A DNA stretch of 64,000 bases from contig OZ007575.1 of the NCBI GenBank assembly GCA_963931925.1, positions 43,882,112-43,946,111 on the forward strand, read 5' to 3'. The notes beneath the pieces were generated by a model. It was not told where the DNA came from. It searched no databases and saw only the letters and a list, made by a program, of their open reading frames with translations. Below are positions 1 to 13,255 of the stretch, in pieces. Source of the stretch: Onchidella celtica. Lineage: Eukaryota > Mollusca > Gastropoda > Systellommatophora > Onchidiidae. Position 1 is the first letter of the stretch. Each line of letters starts with the position of its first letter. Made by a program: the position numbers and the translations under genes.

Positions 1-1180
1 TCTCTCATGTCTGCATGAATATTTAAGAAGATATTTTCTGGACATTACCATATTAGTATGTCATCTCTTCCGTACAACATAAATGTTTTCTCTCAAATAA
101 TTTATCTTCAAGGATCTTGACTCACCAGAACCCCTTGTGAGAAATGTAATAGAGAGCCGTTAGTAGGGATGCTGGAAAGACGGCGTGTGTGTGTTTCGGT
201 GGGGGGGGGGGGGGTTTGAATAAAGATCAACCGATATTAGGTTTCATTATTTGAATCCTTGGGCGTACTGAATTCAGTAGAAAGTGTAAAGTGTTTTGCT
301 TGCTGCTTTTACTGCTTGTTTTCCTCATCTTCTTATGGTATAAATAATAGTCAGCTGATGTAAGGCGAATATATAAACAGCCCTTCGTCAACAATGACAA
401 TTTTTTTTTTTTTTTTTGTAAATGCAGTGAAACAGAGGGTGGCGGAGGGCGAGAGGAAAGGGGGGGGGGGGGGGGAGTTAGAAGAGGGGTGTCTGAATGT
501 TTGAAAAATGTTTAGTTTATTTTTATTTTGTTGCGCGTTGGTTGTTTTTACATAATAGTATTTTGTCACCTGTAGCAAATTGCGTGCTTTTGTGTGTGTT
601 TGTGTGTGTGTGTTGTAAAAAAAAAAAATCGCATTGAGTGCCAAACAAAGGAATTATTTAGTTGTCGAACTCCAATATCTGAAGCGCAAGGAATGACCTG
701 AGGCACCTAATTGTATAGCCAAATGCAAATATCAAAGAAAATGACTCATAGAGTCACTGTTTGATAGAGCTACGATATGATAAATGCATTTGGAAATTAA
801 TGTTCATAGATTATTTGGGCATTTAGTGTTGGAATTCATTAATTGTTCACTTGTTCTCTGCATCAAACTATTTCTCTTCGACCAAGCATCCCTTCAATGT
901 CCTTATCAAACTTTATCTTCTGTTCTCAGATAGAGCATGATCCCTTTTTTGCTGAAAAACAAAAATGTAATGAGATTTTGAAAAGCTGGAGTTAAGCTCT
1001 TTATCGAGGAACGCCTTTATACTCATTTCTCTTCTTCTGTTTGATTTTCTAAAATGAGGAACAGAAGAAGATAAAAACATTTCCAAGCCCTGACGTATCC
1101 ATGCAGCATGCTGGCATGACAAAGAAAGACCCCTGTAGTTTTTCACTCTTTCATTTCAATGAAACAGCGGAGTGAAACCA
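1..1180. other. Non-coding, low-complexity
   Basis: AT-rich sequence with homopolymer G runs (about 200-213 and 463-475), a T run near 400 and a short GT tract near 592-612. No coding signal seen. Confidence 0.5.
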
Positions 1181-1181
1181 G

Positions 1182-1610
1182 TATAGGTAGAATGCGCATG
1201 ACGTCACACAGTGTTTTTGTTTTATTCTTCCGCCAAACAACATGGCGGGTGGATCGGCTGACGAGTGTAACTTCGAGATAAAAAAAAGCGGTTAAAATGC
1301 CTGCTGGTTGCATTGCAGTTGACTGTTATGACAGGGGTGGAAAGGATGGATCCAAGTTGGTCAAATTCCCTACCATCCGTGTAAACGAGGCAAGGGAAGT
1401 GAAAGAATTGACCGAACGTCTCCCATGTGCGTATACACACGTGTCATTGTTTACTGTAGTGAACTTTTTAAAAACTCGCCACCGATTGGTTCGCGACGCC
1501 TAAGTGCTCACAGTGCAAATCAGTTAACGAATCAAAATCAATGCCACCATCGCCACGGTGAAGCGTGGGTCCCGACAGACAAGATGGTGGATATGCGCAT
1601 TCTACCTATA
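1182..1610. mobile_element. TIR element enclosing a THAP-like coding segment
   Basis: A perfect 18-bp inverted repeat, TATAGGTAGAATGCGCAT, lies at 1182-1199 and in reverse complement at 1593-1610. Between them is an ATG-initiated frame with THAP-like features. P-element-type transposons encode THAP domains and have inverted termini, so a shrunken relative is possible. No long flanking target duplication is visible; only TA dinucleotides adjoin the ends. It could also be a MITE that captured an exon. Confidence 0.5.
1297..1503 (+). pseudogene. THAP-type zinc finger fragment
   Basis: The frame begins MPAGCIAVDCYDRGG and continues GSKLVKFPT. This resembles the start of a THAP domain: initiator Met-Pro, the first C-x(2-4)-C pair (Cys5, Cys10), a basic Gly-containing stretch and a short F-P segment. 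The second zinc pair (C-x2-H) and the AVPTIF-like signature are not found, so only an N-terminal fragment or first exon is present. After about residue 43 the frame looks non-coding and it ends at 68 codons. THAP domains bind DNA and occur in P-element transposases and in host transcription factors. Its position between inverted repeats suggests transposon origin. Assignment rests on one short motif. Confidence 0.4.
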
Positions 1611-1674
1611 ATAGTCAGAACGTCCAGATTTTGTCCCACGGCTGGAGCTAACGTGCTGACCCAGTTTGTAAGCT

Positions 1675-1775
1675 AAAAAAAAAAAAAAAACTGGCACGTT
1701 TTGGAAATGTGCAAATCGGAGACCGAACTCCGCGCGAGGGCCAATACCCATTGCGCTATCGGTCACGTGAATAGG
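1675..1775 (-). repeat. tRNA-derived SINE or tRNA relic
   Basis: On the - strand an A box, TAGCGCAATGGG (within 1747-1758), is followed by a B-box-like GAGTTCGGTCTCC (1718-1730) at tRNA-like spacing, then a T run (complement of the A run at 1675-1690) that could end pol III transcription. It does not fold into a clear standard tRNA by eye, so a SINE head is the better reading. Confidence 0.5.
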
Positions 1776-3310
<1,535 letters not shown>

Positions 3311-3312
<2 letters not shown>

Positions 3313-3813
3313 AACGCATTTTCTTAACCTCCATCCGTGTCTCAGTCATCCATCATTTACCCTCACTCACTCACTCTCTGTATTACTCAGCATTGCACAC
3401 CCTGCAAATTTCAACATTTAATGAATCATAAGGAGGTGACATGTATGTTAGCAATACATTTATCATTATGTCCACTGTAATGCGTTATTTTTTCCCTCGG
3501 GGCGGAGATATTGATTGTAACAGACCTGGGAAAACACAATGTAACGAGGAAAATTCCATTCAAAACAAGATAAGTTTGTGAATGGACGGAAGCGGGCGGA
3601 AATTTGCGCATTTGAATCCATAACTTTTTTGTTACATTTGTCGCCAGAGTTGTTTTCCTGATTTTTGTTATTTATTTCCATTGAGAGCTCAGTTTGATGG
3701 TGTTTGTTTTTTGTTTTTTTTTAATGTTGTTGCTTGATTTCCGAACAGCTTTAGCATTATTTCGGTAGTTTTAGGCCTGCCCATCTCTCTCTATCACTCT
3801 CTCACTCTCTCTT

Positions 3814-3847
<34 letters not shown>

Positions 3848-3853
3848 CCTCTC

Positions 3854-3893
<40 letters not shown>

Positions 3894-4109
3894 TCTCTCT
3901 CATTCTCCGCGTCGGACTTTGAACTCTATGACTGCCATTCAACAATTATGCTCTTTCGATCGTTGCTCGAGCTATATAATCTGTATTCCATTCTTTCACT
4001 TTGTTTGCGGCTCTTTCTGTGGTATCGCTGTTTTCGTTTTGATGTGTTTCCTTAACTTCAATTAAATCTACCATCGGTTGGGTGGGGGGGGGGGGGGGGA
4101 TTCCTGCCC
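3311..4109. other. Non-coding, with CT array at 3781-3903
   Basis: Unremarkable sequence apart from a CT/CTGT array at 3781-3903 and a G run at 4082-4099. No gene seen. Confidence 0.5.
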
Positions 4110-4272
4110 GTGATCCTATGGTAGGTAAGGCCAAGCACTTAGTTTTCTCGGATAAGGACGAAAAACTCGGAGGGCCCGTGTGCACGTTGGGCACATTAAA
4201 GATACATTTGTGGTTACAAGAAGAGAAGTACAAGCTGGACACGGCTGCTGCCCGGCGAAAATTTTAAAAAAA
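4110..4272 (+). repeat. SINE body, copy 1
   Basis: Contains CTCGGATAAGGACGAAAAA and GGAGGGCCCGTGTGCACGTT followed by a TTAAAGATAC block. The same series occurs on the - strand around 60278-60430, where it sits behind a tRNA-like head. Copy 1 shows no head. It ends in an A-rich run near 4264. The two copies define an interspersed family in this genome. Confidence 0.65.
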
Positions 4273-4440
4273 TCAACAACCAATCCCTGCCACAAAACCA
4301 CATAGAAACAAGGACAAGAAATATACAAACAAAGAAAGTGATATGTAAATGGCAAAGGCAGCGAACCGCCTAAACTAAAGACCAAAACACCGTAGGCCTT
4401 TTCCATACTTTATACGGCATGTAGATATAGTCAGTACATT

Positions 4441-4609
4441 GGAGAGAGAGAAAGGGGGGGGGGGAAGAGGGGAGAGGGGAGAGTCAGGGTGCACGGAGAG
4501 AAAGGAGACAGAGAGAGAGAGTGAGTAAGAGAGAGAGGGACAGGGGAGGAGAGGGGGGGGGGAGGAGAGAAGGGGAACGAAAGAGAGAGAGAGAGAGAGG
4601 GGGGGGGAT
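4441..4609. repeat. GA/G-rich low-complexity tract
   Basis: Imperfect GA repeats broken by poly-G runs. Serine/leucine frames on the - strand across it are artefacts. Confidence 0.9.
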
Positions 4610-4841
4610 TGTTTTGTTACTCCGTGTATTTCATTGTAAAGGACTTCGAATTCACTTTCTGGCGAGAGGCGCCATGTAAACGTAATAATAATAATAATAA
4701 TATATTGCATTTATATAGCGCCCAACCCCGTCGATGACAAGCTCTGGGCGCTTTAACAAACTCTTACACACACACACACACACGCATACACAAAAGAAAT
4801 TCAAAAATATTTACTATTGTTGCTGCCGAAAAACACCTAGC

Positions 4842-6191
4842 CTAGTTTGTCTGAAAGAAATGGGTCTTCAGATGGCGTTTGAAAGAACCAATGTCATTAA
4901 TTTCCCTGGTTGTCTTTGGAAGAGTGTTCCAGATGGTAGGGCCAAGAAATGAAAAGGACTTTTCTCCTACAGTGGACAGATTCATTTTAGGTACTTTCAA
5001 TTTTGTAGTGTCAGATGATGATCTTAGTTGACGAGATGGAACATAGTAATCAGTTAAATCAACTAGGTACGATGGAGCAGTATTATTGACACATTTGTGA
5101 CAAATGGATAACAATTTGTACATTATTCTTTTCTCGACTGGCAGCCAGTGCAAACTCTGCAGAAGTGGCAGTGCTGAATCTCTTTTCTTTTTCTTCAAAA
5201 CAAGTCTCGCTGCATTGTTTTGAGCAATTTGGAGTTTTCTAATATTTTTTTGTAAAATTCCAGCCAAAAGGGAGTTGCAATAGTCAAGCTTTGAAAGTAC
5301 AAAAGTATTTACTAAAACAGCCGCAGTTTCAGTTGAAATAAGATGTCTGATTTTACCAATTTTCCAGATTTCCACGTATAGAATACGAATGAGGTGACTA
5401 ACCTGAGATGACATAGAAAGATTTGAATCAATGTAAACCCCTAGGTTTTTTACTTTTTTTGAAATTTCTATTGAATTAGTGCCAATTATCATCTCAGTTC
5501 TGTCCACTTCTTGCAGAACCCGCTCACGGCCTAATAAAATAACCTCAGTTTTATCCTCATTTAGTGCCAGTTTGTTTTGGTTCATCCAGCGTTTAATTTC
5601 TGTTATACAGTTTCCAGCCTGCTGCAGAAGGCTGTCAACATCACATGGCAAGGCAGAACTGTAGAGCTGGGTATCATCAGCATAGAAATGATATTGTAAA
5701 TTAAATTTCTTTATTTCATGTACAAGTGGAATAGTATAGATAGTAAACAAAATAGGACCAAGCACTGAGCCTTGTGGTACGCCATACTGAAGCGCATAAG
5801 AAAAAGATCTTATTTTGTTGGTTACAACAAATTGGTGGCGATTTGACAGGTAAGATTCGACCCATTTAAGGGCGACCCCTCTGATTCCAAACGATGTTTC
5901 TAGCCTTCTGAGCAGGATTTCGTGATCGATGGTGTCGAACGCTGCTGATAGATACAACAAATTTAGCAGAGTAATATTTCCAGAATCTGCCTTTACTAAT
6001 ATGTCATTCATGATTCTTAATAGTGCAGTTTCAGTACTGTGGCTACTTCTGTAAGCAGATTGAAATGGTTCCAACAGGTCATTATTTCTCAAATGACACA
6101 TTAGTTGTTGTAATATCACCTTTTCAAGGATTTTTGAAAGAAAAGGAAGGTTTGAGACGGGTCTATAATTTTTCAACATGTTTTTGATCAA
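4842..6191 (-). pseudogene. LINE reverse transcriptase (inactive)
   Basis: A 449-residue frame. It opens with the NYRPVSNLPFLSKILEK block and continues with SAYRSSHSTETALL, a motif A region LLYLSAAFDTIDH, motif B GVPQGSVLGPILF (about residues 138-149), and motif C YADDTQLY (170-177). The C-terminal part includes HWLPVEKRI and a tail FKRHLKTHFF. The product would copy the element RNA into DNA at a nicked target. In motif A the position normally held by the first catalytic Asp (LLDLSAAFD in relatives) is Tyr here (residue 80, codon 5952-5954), which should abolish catalysis. The upstream endonuclease part is in another frame. Confidence 0.85.
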
Positions 6192-7175
6192 GAGTCGTTT
6201 TTTTCAAAAGTGGTGTTACCCAGGCTGTTTTAAAATAATCAGGGACAGACCCACTTAAAATAGAGTTGTTTATTATTTTTGTAATAGTTGGAACCAGTTC
6301 ATCAATACAAGATCTAACCAAAAATGTAGGAATAGGATCGAGGTCACAACATTTTGATGGCGATGCCATGATGATAGATTTTACAGATTCATTCGACACA
6401 ACACCAAAAGTGTCTATAGGATTTCCCTGAAACTCATCAAAATGATCAATGGCATCAAAACTGTCAAGATTTTCTCGGATAGTTGTAACTTTTTTATCAA
6501 AATAATCAGCAAAAACATTGGGCAACAAATTGTTCTCGTAAATTGTGGGTAGAGGTATTTCCTTTCTTTTCCCTGTGAGTTCATCACAAATACTAAAAAG
6601 TTCCTTACAAGATGTAGAATTTTGAAGTTTAGTGACATAGAAGTCTTTTTTTGCAAGTTTAATAACACATTTCCATTTGTTCTTCTGGTGTTTGAAAATG
6701 TCCTTGTGGACTGTAAGACCTGTCTTTAACCATTTCCTTTCTGCTTTGCGACATTCTGCTTTGGCTGCTTTGACATCTAGGGTGTACCATGGAGCGATCG
6801 GTCTGTTGGAGATTGACCTGGTCTTGATAGGTGCATGTCGCTGTAGTAGATCTTGCTGGATGTTATTATAAGATGTGATGTCGCCTTCAAAGTTCTCGAG
6901 AGCATTGGCCATTTCCGTCTTGAAGGCATTGATGTCGATACCTTTTATATCTCTGGACGACACAACTTTTTTGATGATATTTGGCTTTGCGAAATCAATA
7001 TCGAGTACGATGGTTTTATGATCCGAAATGAGTTTTTCTAGGACGGCGGTGTTGGTGAAGGTGCTCAAGGTTTGTTTGATGATCACTAAATCTAAGATGT
7101 GACCAGCTCGATGAGTTGGACATTTGATTATCTGAGACATGTTGCATTGGTCGATACGTTCTTTAAGTCCCGCAG
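6163..7175 (-). pseudogene. LINE endonuclease C-terminus and linker (truncated)
   Basis: The frame reads CPTHRAGHILDLVI and SDHKTIVLDI, the last conserved blocks of the apurinic endonuclease domain (the SDH motif holds catalytic residues). It is followed by the linker typical of CR1/jockey-type ORF2, ending TAWVTPLLKKTTLDQKH just before the RT. The N-terminal two thirds of the endonuclease are missing. The frame breaks around 6165-6195, where it overlaps the RT frame by about 29 bases, which indicates a frameshift. Confidence 0.8.
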
Positions 7176-8904
7176 TATCATTATTTCAAATTCATTTCAT
7201 TGTTGTTATTTTCAAGCAGTTTTCTCACCATACAAACCGCCCTGCACTTTCTCATTTCCACACGACATGGCGATAACAAATTATGATCCTCTTAGAGCCC
7301 TTCCTTTCCCCACATTTTCTAGTTGTTGTTTTTTTATTCTGCCACCAGTTCAAATGGCTCTCAACTAGATCGATTTCGCGACATACACAAAAATTGTCTT
7401 CAAGTGCATGCAATTTTCCAGCTGGTTAATTTGGTTTCCAAGGAAAAATGCTCTTCAGCCGTTTTCCGTCGAATTGTATAAAAATGACGGACAAAAAATA
7501 AGATGGCATCAATTGGTTGAACTTTTTTTTTTTCTCTCTAAGATTATTTTGAGTTGTTATTTTTTTTTTCTATTAAGTGTGAGGGGCAGAGTGGTAAAAA
7601 AAGTCCAATGAAAGAAGTCTTTTACTGTGAGGCTACGTGAGGAACCCGGCCTTCACCTATATAGGAGTGCTTCCACTAATTTTTTTCCAAGGTCTCAGTT
7701 GCTTTCTTTGCCTGAAAACTAACCTGAACTTGCAAAAAGTGCGATATATATTATTTGTTACGGCAATTTCCACCACTGAGAATGCCTTGTGTCTATTCTA
7801 GCTGGTGGTTATTGATGGCTTTTACATGTAGTAAGGTCTTCTTCTGTCCTATCATTCTTCTACATTCGGTCTATCGTCTTGTTTATGCCTGTAATAACAA
7901 TACGACGTGCTTCGTCCAAATTGACACCCAAACTATCTATTTGATGTTATAAGATTAAGACCACTCACTTAATTTGGAAGAAAATGGCAGGAGTCATTTC
8001 CCCCCCAAAATGCTCCAAAATCAGGAACTAAAGTACATCGAATGCATAACAGAGGCTGTCTCATTGCTTTTTTAATTTGCTTCAGCACGAGCACGATACA
8101 TCCTCTTTTTCCTCTTCATATATATCCTTGATAGGAGTTAGCGATTTAATGTCGCTAATGGACAGACAGGCAGACAGACTAACAGACGAACACAATATAG
8201 TCGCATTGTATTACTGTGGCTATTTTTAAGTTGTTTTCAGTTTTGTTTTTTAAGTGAAATTGCCTTTTTTAACGATAATTTTTCATATAATGAATTAATT
8301 TGTTTATTTTATCATTGATCATTTCCTCATAGAAAAACAGCATGCGTGTATATACAATGCTATATTATACCACTTTTAGAGATGTATTGTGCCAGTTTTC
8401 TTTCTCTTTAACAGTCCACCATTTTTATATAATTTAATATTACTCATTAAGGCGTTTATTCAATGATTGTATATAATGAATTTTTACCTCCACTGGCTTC
8501 TGCTGAATATTCTTTTAGTTGGTCACTATGCCATATTATGTACACTGCTTTTTACTAAAAAAAAAACATTTGTTAATTTATCTATTTATTTATATTTTTA
8601 TTGTTTTATTCATTTATCCATTTTTAATCTTTTCACAATCATTTTACACAAAAATGAATCTAGCCCAGACGTTACAAAAATGACTTGTTTTTGAAATTCT
8701 TAAGTTTCTTCCAGTTTTATTTTCAGGTTTTGCAAAAGTCCTCTTGCTAGAGTACAGTATGATCTATTCCTTATATATTGGTATTCTTTTGAGGGCTCAG
8801 AAGATTATTTTCATTCATAAAAAGGCTCATGGGATGTTCCGTCATTTTTCGTCTATTCGAAACATCAAAGACGCTTAATTTACCTCTGTGTTTTTGTCTT
8901 TCAG
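7176..8904. other. Upstream intron or flank of Hv exon A
   Basis: AT-rich, without recognisable coding blocks. It contains T runs and an (A/T)-rich stretch near 8240-8660. The N-terminal Hv exon was looked for and not recognised. Confidence 0.5.
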
Positions 8905-9029
8905 ATTACGAAAGCGTGGTGAGAAGTTACTCCATAGCAAATACGTCGTCATTTTGGTCATCATACTCACCATCACTGATTGTGCATTGGTCATTGCAGA
9001 GCTGATTTTGGATCTTTACAGTGTGAAAA
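8905..9029 (+). CDS. HVCN1: Hv proton channel, exon A (S1 helix)
   Basis: Internal exon of a voltage-gated proton channel, a plasma- or endo-membrane protein that passes H+ outward on depolarisation. It follows a pyrimidine tract ending tttcag and ends at AAAA|gtaagt. It enters with one base of a split codon, reads 41 codons, and leaves one base. The peptide starts LRKRGEKLLHSKYVV and continues into a hydrophobic helix with ITDCALVIAELILDL. This aligns with the vertebrate Hv1 S1 segment: the Asp that acts as selectivity filter (human D112), the following Glu (E119) and the Asp of LDL (D123) are all in place. The filter Asp codon is at 8978-8980. The basic residues before the helix fit the cytoplasmic approach to S1. 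The exon(s) encoding the N-terminus were not recognised upstream. Family assignment is strong; whether the channel conducts is not shown. Confidence 0.85.
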
Positions 9030-9235
9030 GTAAGTATAACTTTTCATTATACTCATTTCCAATTAATTAAAAAAATGTCTTTCTTTCAACCTTTTTTCAA
9101 TGTGAGAAATTACATTGTCAGTATAAAAAGTGTTGTGTCATTGTTGTCTCTCAAAGTTATAACAGCTATATTAATATGTTATGTCTGTTATCATATTCGG
9201 CTGCTTTTCTGTTTATAAAAAGGGTCATTGTTGTT

Positions 9236-9870
9236 AATAATAATAATAATAATACAAAGCATTTATACATCGCTTCATCCCGGTGACAACCAGGCTCAAA
9301 TACTTTACAGCATCGATTTCATATAAATCACACACACAATAAAAAAAAAGTTAAAAAAAAATAAAAAAATTAGGTGGACATTCAGAGAGTAAAAAGATGT
9401 CCCTTCAGCTGATGTTTAACATTTTCAATGCCAGCACTGCAGACTCGTGAGCGGTCAACTGTAAATGTTACTTACAAAAATGACAGAAAAGTTAAAATCC
9501 TCAGCAGAAAATTATTGTTTCCCTACTTAGATTTTCCTAAATCACTTGAAACTACTGCAGTTATCAGTATCTAAAAGTAACGGGAATTTCCGATGCTGGC
9601 AAGTAAAGGGTTAAAAGTCATAAAATTGTCTGTCTCTCTCGAAGACAGAGGCAGAGAATTCCAAGACTGAGACCCTTGAAAAGGAAAAGATTTGTCACCC
9701 TTGGTCTTAAGGGACATCTTAGGAATTTTAAATTTCTTATTGTCTGCATATGACCTAAGATGTCATGATGGTACATGGGGAAGAACAAGATCAGTTAAAT
9801 AAGTTGGTGCAACATTTTGGTGTCGAATCATTCGTCCCGAGATTGATAGTAAATAATTATTATATTATTG
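9236..9870 (-). mobile_element. Degenerate LINE 3' relic, split by a MITE
   Basis: On the - strand, 9740-9615 translates to KFKIPKMSLKTKGDKSFPF and a following WNSLPLSSRET. This parallels KLKVPKMNLSTVGEKSFSF ... WNTLPKTTREI at the end of the RT at 4842. After a gap it resumes near 9425 with IENVKHQLKGHLF (compare IGSFKRHLKTHFF), then a tail ending in (ATT)n at 9236-9254. The gap is the TTAA-bounded insert at 9416-9614. A short unaligned part remains toward 9870. Confidence 0.8.
9416..9614. mobile_element. piggyBac-type MITE inside LINE relic
   Basis: Flanked by TTAA at 9416-9419 and 9611-9614, the target duplication of piggyBac elements. Inner ends are CATTTTCAATGCCAGC on the left and, in reverse complement on the right, CCCTTTACTTGCCAGC. 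It interrupts the LINE tail between two recognisable C-terminal blocks, so the insertion is younger than the LINE. A related element lies at 59388-59600. Confidence 0.7.
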
Positions 9871-10646
9871 CCAAATGTTGAAAGTTATTGTAAAATCAGG
9901 AGATGTACGAGCAACTCTGTTTAACTGCGCCATTTAAAACCACCCATGCCCACTTCTGTTCCGTATACGATGCAAAATAATTTGCTGGTAGCACCAATGA
10001 CAAAAGGTTAAAAGTTATTTTATTTTTGGTCGTATTTTGATTTGAGGGCGGAAATAATTCCAATTTGCTATTTCTTAAGAAATTAGATATGCAATTTGAT
10101 ACTAAAGAGAAAGGCCGAAATCTTGAACTCAAAGCCATTTAGGCGACAAGATCAAGGTTGAAGCATGACGAAACGCTACAGAGGACATCACAAACTGAGC
10201 AATTTTTGACATTTAAAAATATGTAAAATATAAAACGCAGATCTTTCAACAGAACGTATTCGTTGTTTCATCAAACAACACCCGTCTGTAACATAAAAAT
10301 AATGTTTCATGTCTGAAACGAGTATATTATTAAATAAGGAAATTTCAAGAGAAAAGAAACTGACCCTTTTTTTTTTTTTTGGAAAATCCTCATTTAACCC
10401 CCAAGTCGGTGCATGCAAAATCCTTTTCCCGCCCGTTTCACTCCATGCACTGATGTTTACAAATGCAGACTCCAGCGGAAAGAAAACAGAGATGCAGATG
10501 CAAATAACATTATCAAAACTGCATAAACAGTTTCTCAAACTTTGTTAAACATGCACTCGCTCACTCTAAGCTGAGAGCAAGAGAGTGGTCAGTTGAGGTC
10601 GATTGCCAAAACTCTTGGTGTTAGCACGGTACTGTACCAATGTTTG
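9871..10646. other. Unassigned intronic sequence
   Basis: No coding, RNA or repeat signal could be supported beyond homopolymer runs. Confidence 0.4.
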
Positions 10647-11148
10647 CCATAATGCAGTGGTTTCCAACCTTGTTCAGGCAATCTCCCATGTAATCTCCCA
10701 TGTTTCTGTCGACGTCCCCCTCCCCCCCCCCTTTTTTTTTCCAAAAAAAAACCCCCACAAAACAATCCTCAATCAAACCCAGCAGATACAGTTCACAAGA
10801 AGACAGACTATACACACCAATTATAATGTTTAGTATTCAAAGCCTTATTAATGATTATTCACTATAAAACAGAAAGCATTCTTTATCAAATTTAAATGCA
10901 CTTTTTAAAAAAAAGGGTCCTTTCTATGCCTGCTGTTGAATAAGTCAGTGGTGGCCCCCTGTATCTACTCTCAAGACGTCCTCTATTCATGACTGTTTCC
11001 GTCCTCCCCCTTACGGCCCTTTCATCGTGGTCGCCCCTTGTCGCCCTTTTCTTCGTTTTCTGCCCCCCCCACCCCACCCCACCCCCCGGAAATCAAAATC
11101 ATCTCCCAGAGGGTGATATCGCCCACGCTGAGAACCACTGCCATAATG
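10647..11148. mobile_element. hAT-type MITE with 8-bp target duplication
   Basis: The 8-bp direct repeat CCATAATG (10647-10654 and 11141-11148) flanks a 486-bp element. Its ends are CAGTGGTTTCCAACC on the left and, reading inward from the right, CAGTGGTTCTCAGCGTG. The CAGTGGTTCTCAA-like terminus and 8-bp duplication are diagnostic of the hAT superfamily. There is no transposase frame, so it is non-autonomous. The interior has C/T and A runs and an internal CAGTGGTGGCCCCC. Confidence 0.85.
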
Positions 11149-13255
11149 TATTCATGACCGGGCTATCAAATCACAGGAGATACCAAGAGACACCGGACAA
11201 TGACAGCCTTGTTTTAGATCTGGAAAAACTTTCAAGCCACCGTTGCCACATTTCTTGCTAAAAGTGGTGTTTTAACTTGTATGTGTGTGTGTCGGGTGGA
11301 CGGGTGTAGCATTTAGAGCTGTGTCGTGTGTCCCATTTTCATCACTTACATCCGTAAAGTTCTCTCAAAAAGCCTTCGGTAGACTCTCTGAACTCTTACA
11401 GACTCTCTATTCCGTCTCAAGAGATTATCACCCTGCTCTCTCATTTCTATCTTTCCGCTCGTCTTCTCTTCAATTTGTGTCGGAGCGTAAATTTGAATCT
11501 GAATGCCCTGGCCAAAGGACAGACAGACAGACAGCCCACTTCGAAGTTAAAACTCTTAAAGTGGCCAGGTCCGCGGTTGTTACGTGATACGGGTGTCAAC
11601 CACAGTCTGGTTTCTGGGCTGGCCTGGGAGAGGTGCTCTTTGATCCATAGATGGAATGATGAGTGGGGAGTGAGAGAAGGTATGCCAGCAGTGCTCACGG
11701 GGTAACGTGGCAGTGACATCTTGATATTTGGCTGTCTTTTGGGGATGGGGGGGGGGGAGGGGTGGGGTAAGGCAGGGATCACTGGGACGAAAAAAAAAAC
11801 AACCACAAAAAATAACGACTTGGCAACTGCTCACAGCAACTGTTACTGGTGAAGAAGTTGCACTTTTAGAGTAAGACAGGATTTATGACAGATCATTGTG
11901 TCTTTATGTGCAGTGGTGGAAATTTAGTTCGTGAAATTGTAGGAAAGATTATTAGTTCTGAATCAAACGCAACGATTTCACTGCAATGTTGGTTTTGTTT
12001 TGATTTTTTCTGTTTTTATTCATTCAAAAAGAAACGTGTGTATTTGTTTCATTTAAAGTCTGGCTTGAAATGTTCAAACGTCGTTATCCACTTTTGCCCT
12101 ACTTTATACCACGTATCAGACTTGTGTTTGAAAGAAACATAATGCATAGTGAAAATAACCATACCATGAACAGGTAATAATGTTGTCCTTTAAAATTATT
12201 GATTTTGTGAAAACGCTTCCTGTGTTCTACATTTCTCAGCGTAAGTGACGGTACAACATGAACCTGCGTTATAGTTAAAAGCAAGACGTTGATGTTCTTA
12301 TTGTTGAAGATGTTATTCGTTACCCAACTTCATCTCTGAGGTCCGGCATGCACTAGCCGACTTTGATCACCCAACCACACTGTGGATGGTGAACAGACGA
12401 CCTAGAATTTCAGTGAAACCTCGCGCACAACCGTTTCTTTTTTTTCGTTTGGTCCTCGTTGAAAGGAAATGTAGTAACGTCACCAACCAATTAGTTCGCC
12501 GAGTAAAATCGGCTAGTCCGCGCTGGGCCAAAATGCACAAGGTGTTTGTTTTTTTTTTTCACTAATTCCCAACGTTAGTATATTTTTCTTCGTTTTTTTA
12601 ATCCAATTTTTTAAAGTTTGCTTGGGCTTGTTGCTACTTTGCTTTCCCCCTTCTTAACTCCTCTGTTACCTTCTTTGTAGACTGTCTGTCTCATAGGGGG
12701 GCCATGTATCCTATTCCAGGCGTTATCTTTTCTCTGGCACAATTTGCATGGAGCCGTAAATACAATCTAAAGTGTCGGGCTGAGACGGCCAATCTACTTG
12801 GAAGCTTAGACCTTCTGAGGTGTCAAGGCGGAAGTGATTCGTGGACGTAAAAAAGGGATCTTTATTTGCTGCGATGTTTTCTATCTTTTTTTTTTCTTCT
12901 TCTTCTTCTTTTCATCTCTCCTTTTCTTCCTCTTTCCTGGAATTTGTTTTCTGCCCTCCCAGGTTCAGCACTGGCATCGCGCTCTTAGCTGGTTTCCTTA
13001 ACTCTGTACTGTCGAAAGAAGCCCTTATCCAAAACTCCTTCTAAAGAGTGAAAAAATGACTTTAAAAGACAGTTCAGGCAAAGAGCAAAATGATAACTAC
13101 TTATCACATTAAAAATGTTTTGTTTATAAATTAGGAAGTGTGAAAAATCAGGGCACTGCGAGGTGACATGTTTCAAATAATTATGGAATGCTAGAATGTT
13201 AGGTATGTCGGTAACACAATCACCACCTTTCTTAACACTCGCTATGTATAACTAG
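11149..13255. other. Unassigned intronic sequence
   Basis: Contains a G run at about 11748-11758, CTT repeats at 12896-12912 and scattered T runs. No gene or bounded repeat recognised. Confidence 0.4.

Larger units (their letters stand above)
4681..7175 (-). mobile_element. 5'-truncated LINE (jockey/CR1/L2-like), non-LTR retrotransposon
   Basis: Two overlapping - strand frames give the end of an AP-endonuclease followed by a complete reverse transcriptase. Homology starts near 7175 (GLKERIDQCNMSQIIKCPTH), inside the endonuclease, so the element is 5'-truncated as is usual for target-primed insertion. The 3' end carries a GC-containing block ending GGGCGCTATATAAATGCAA, then (ATT)n at 4684-4703. 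Two other tails of related type occur in the window (about 9238 and 52290). Frameshift and active-site damage make it dead. Confidence 0.85.
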
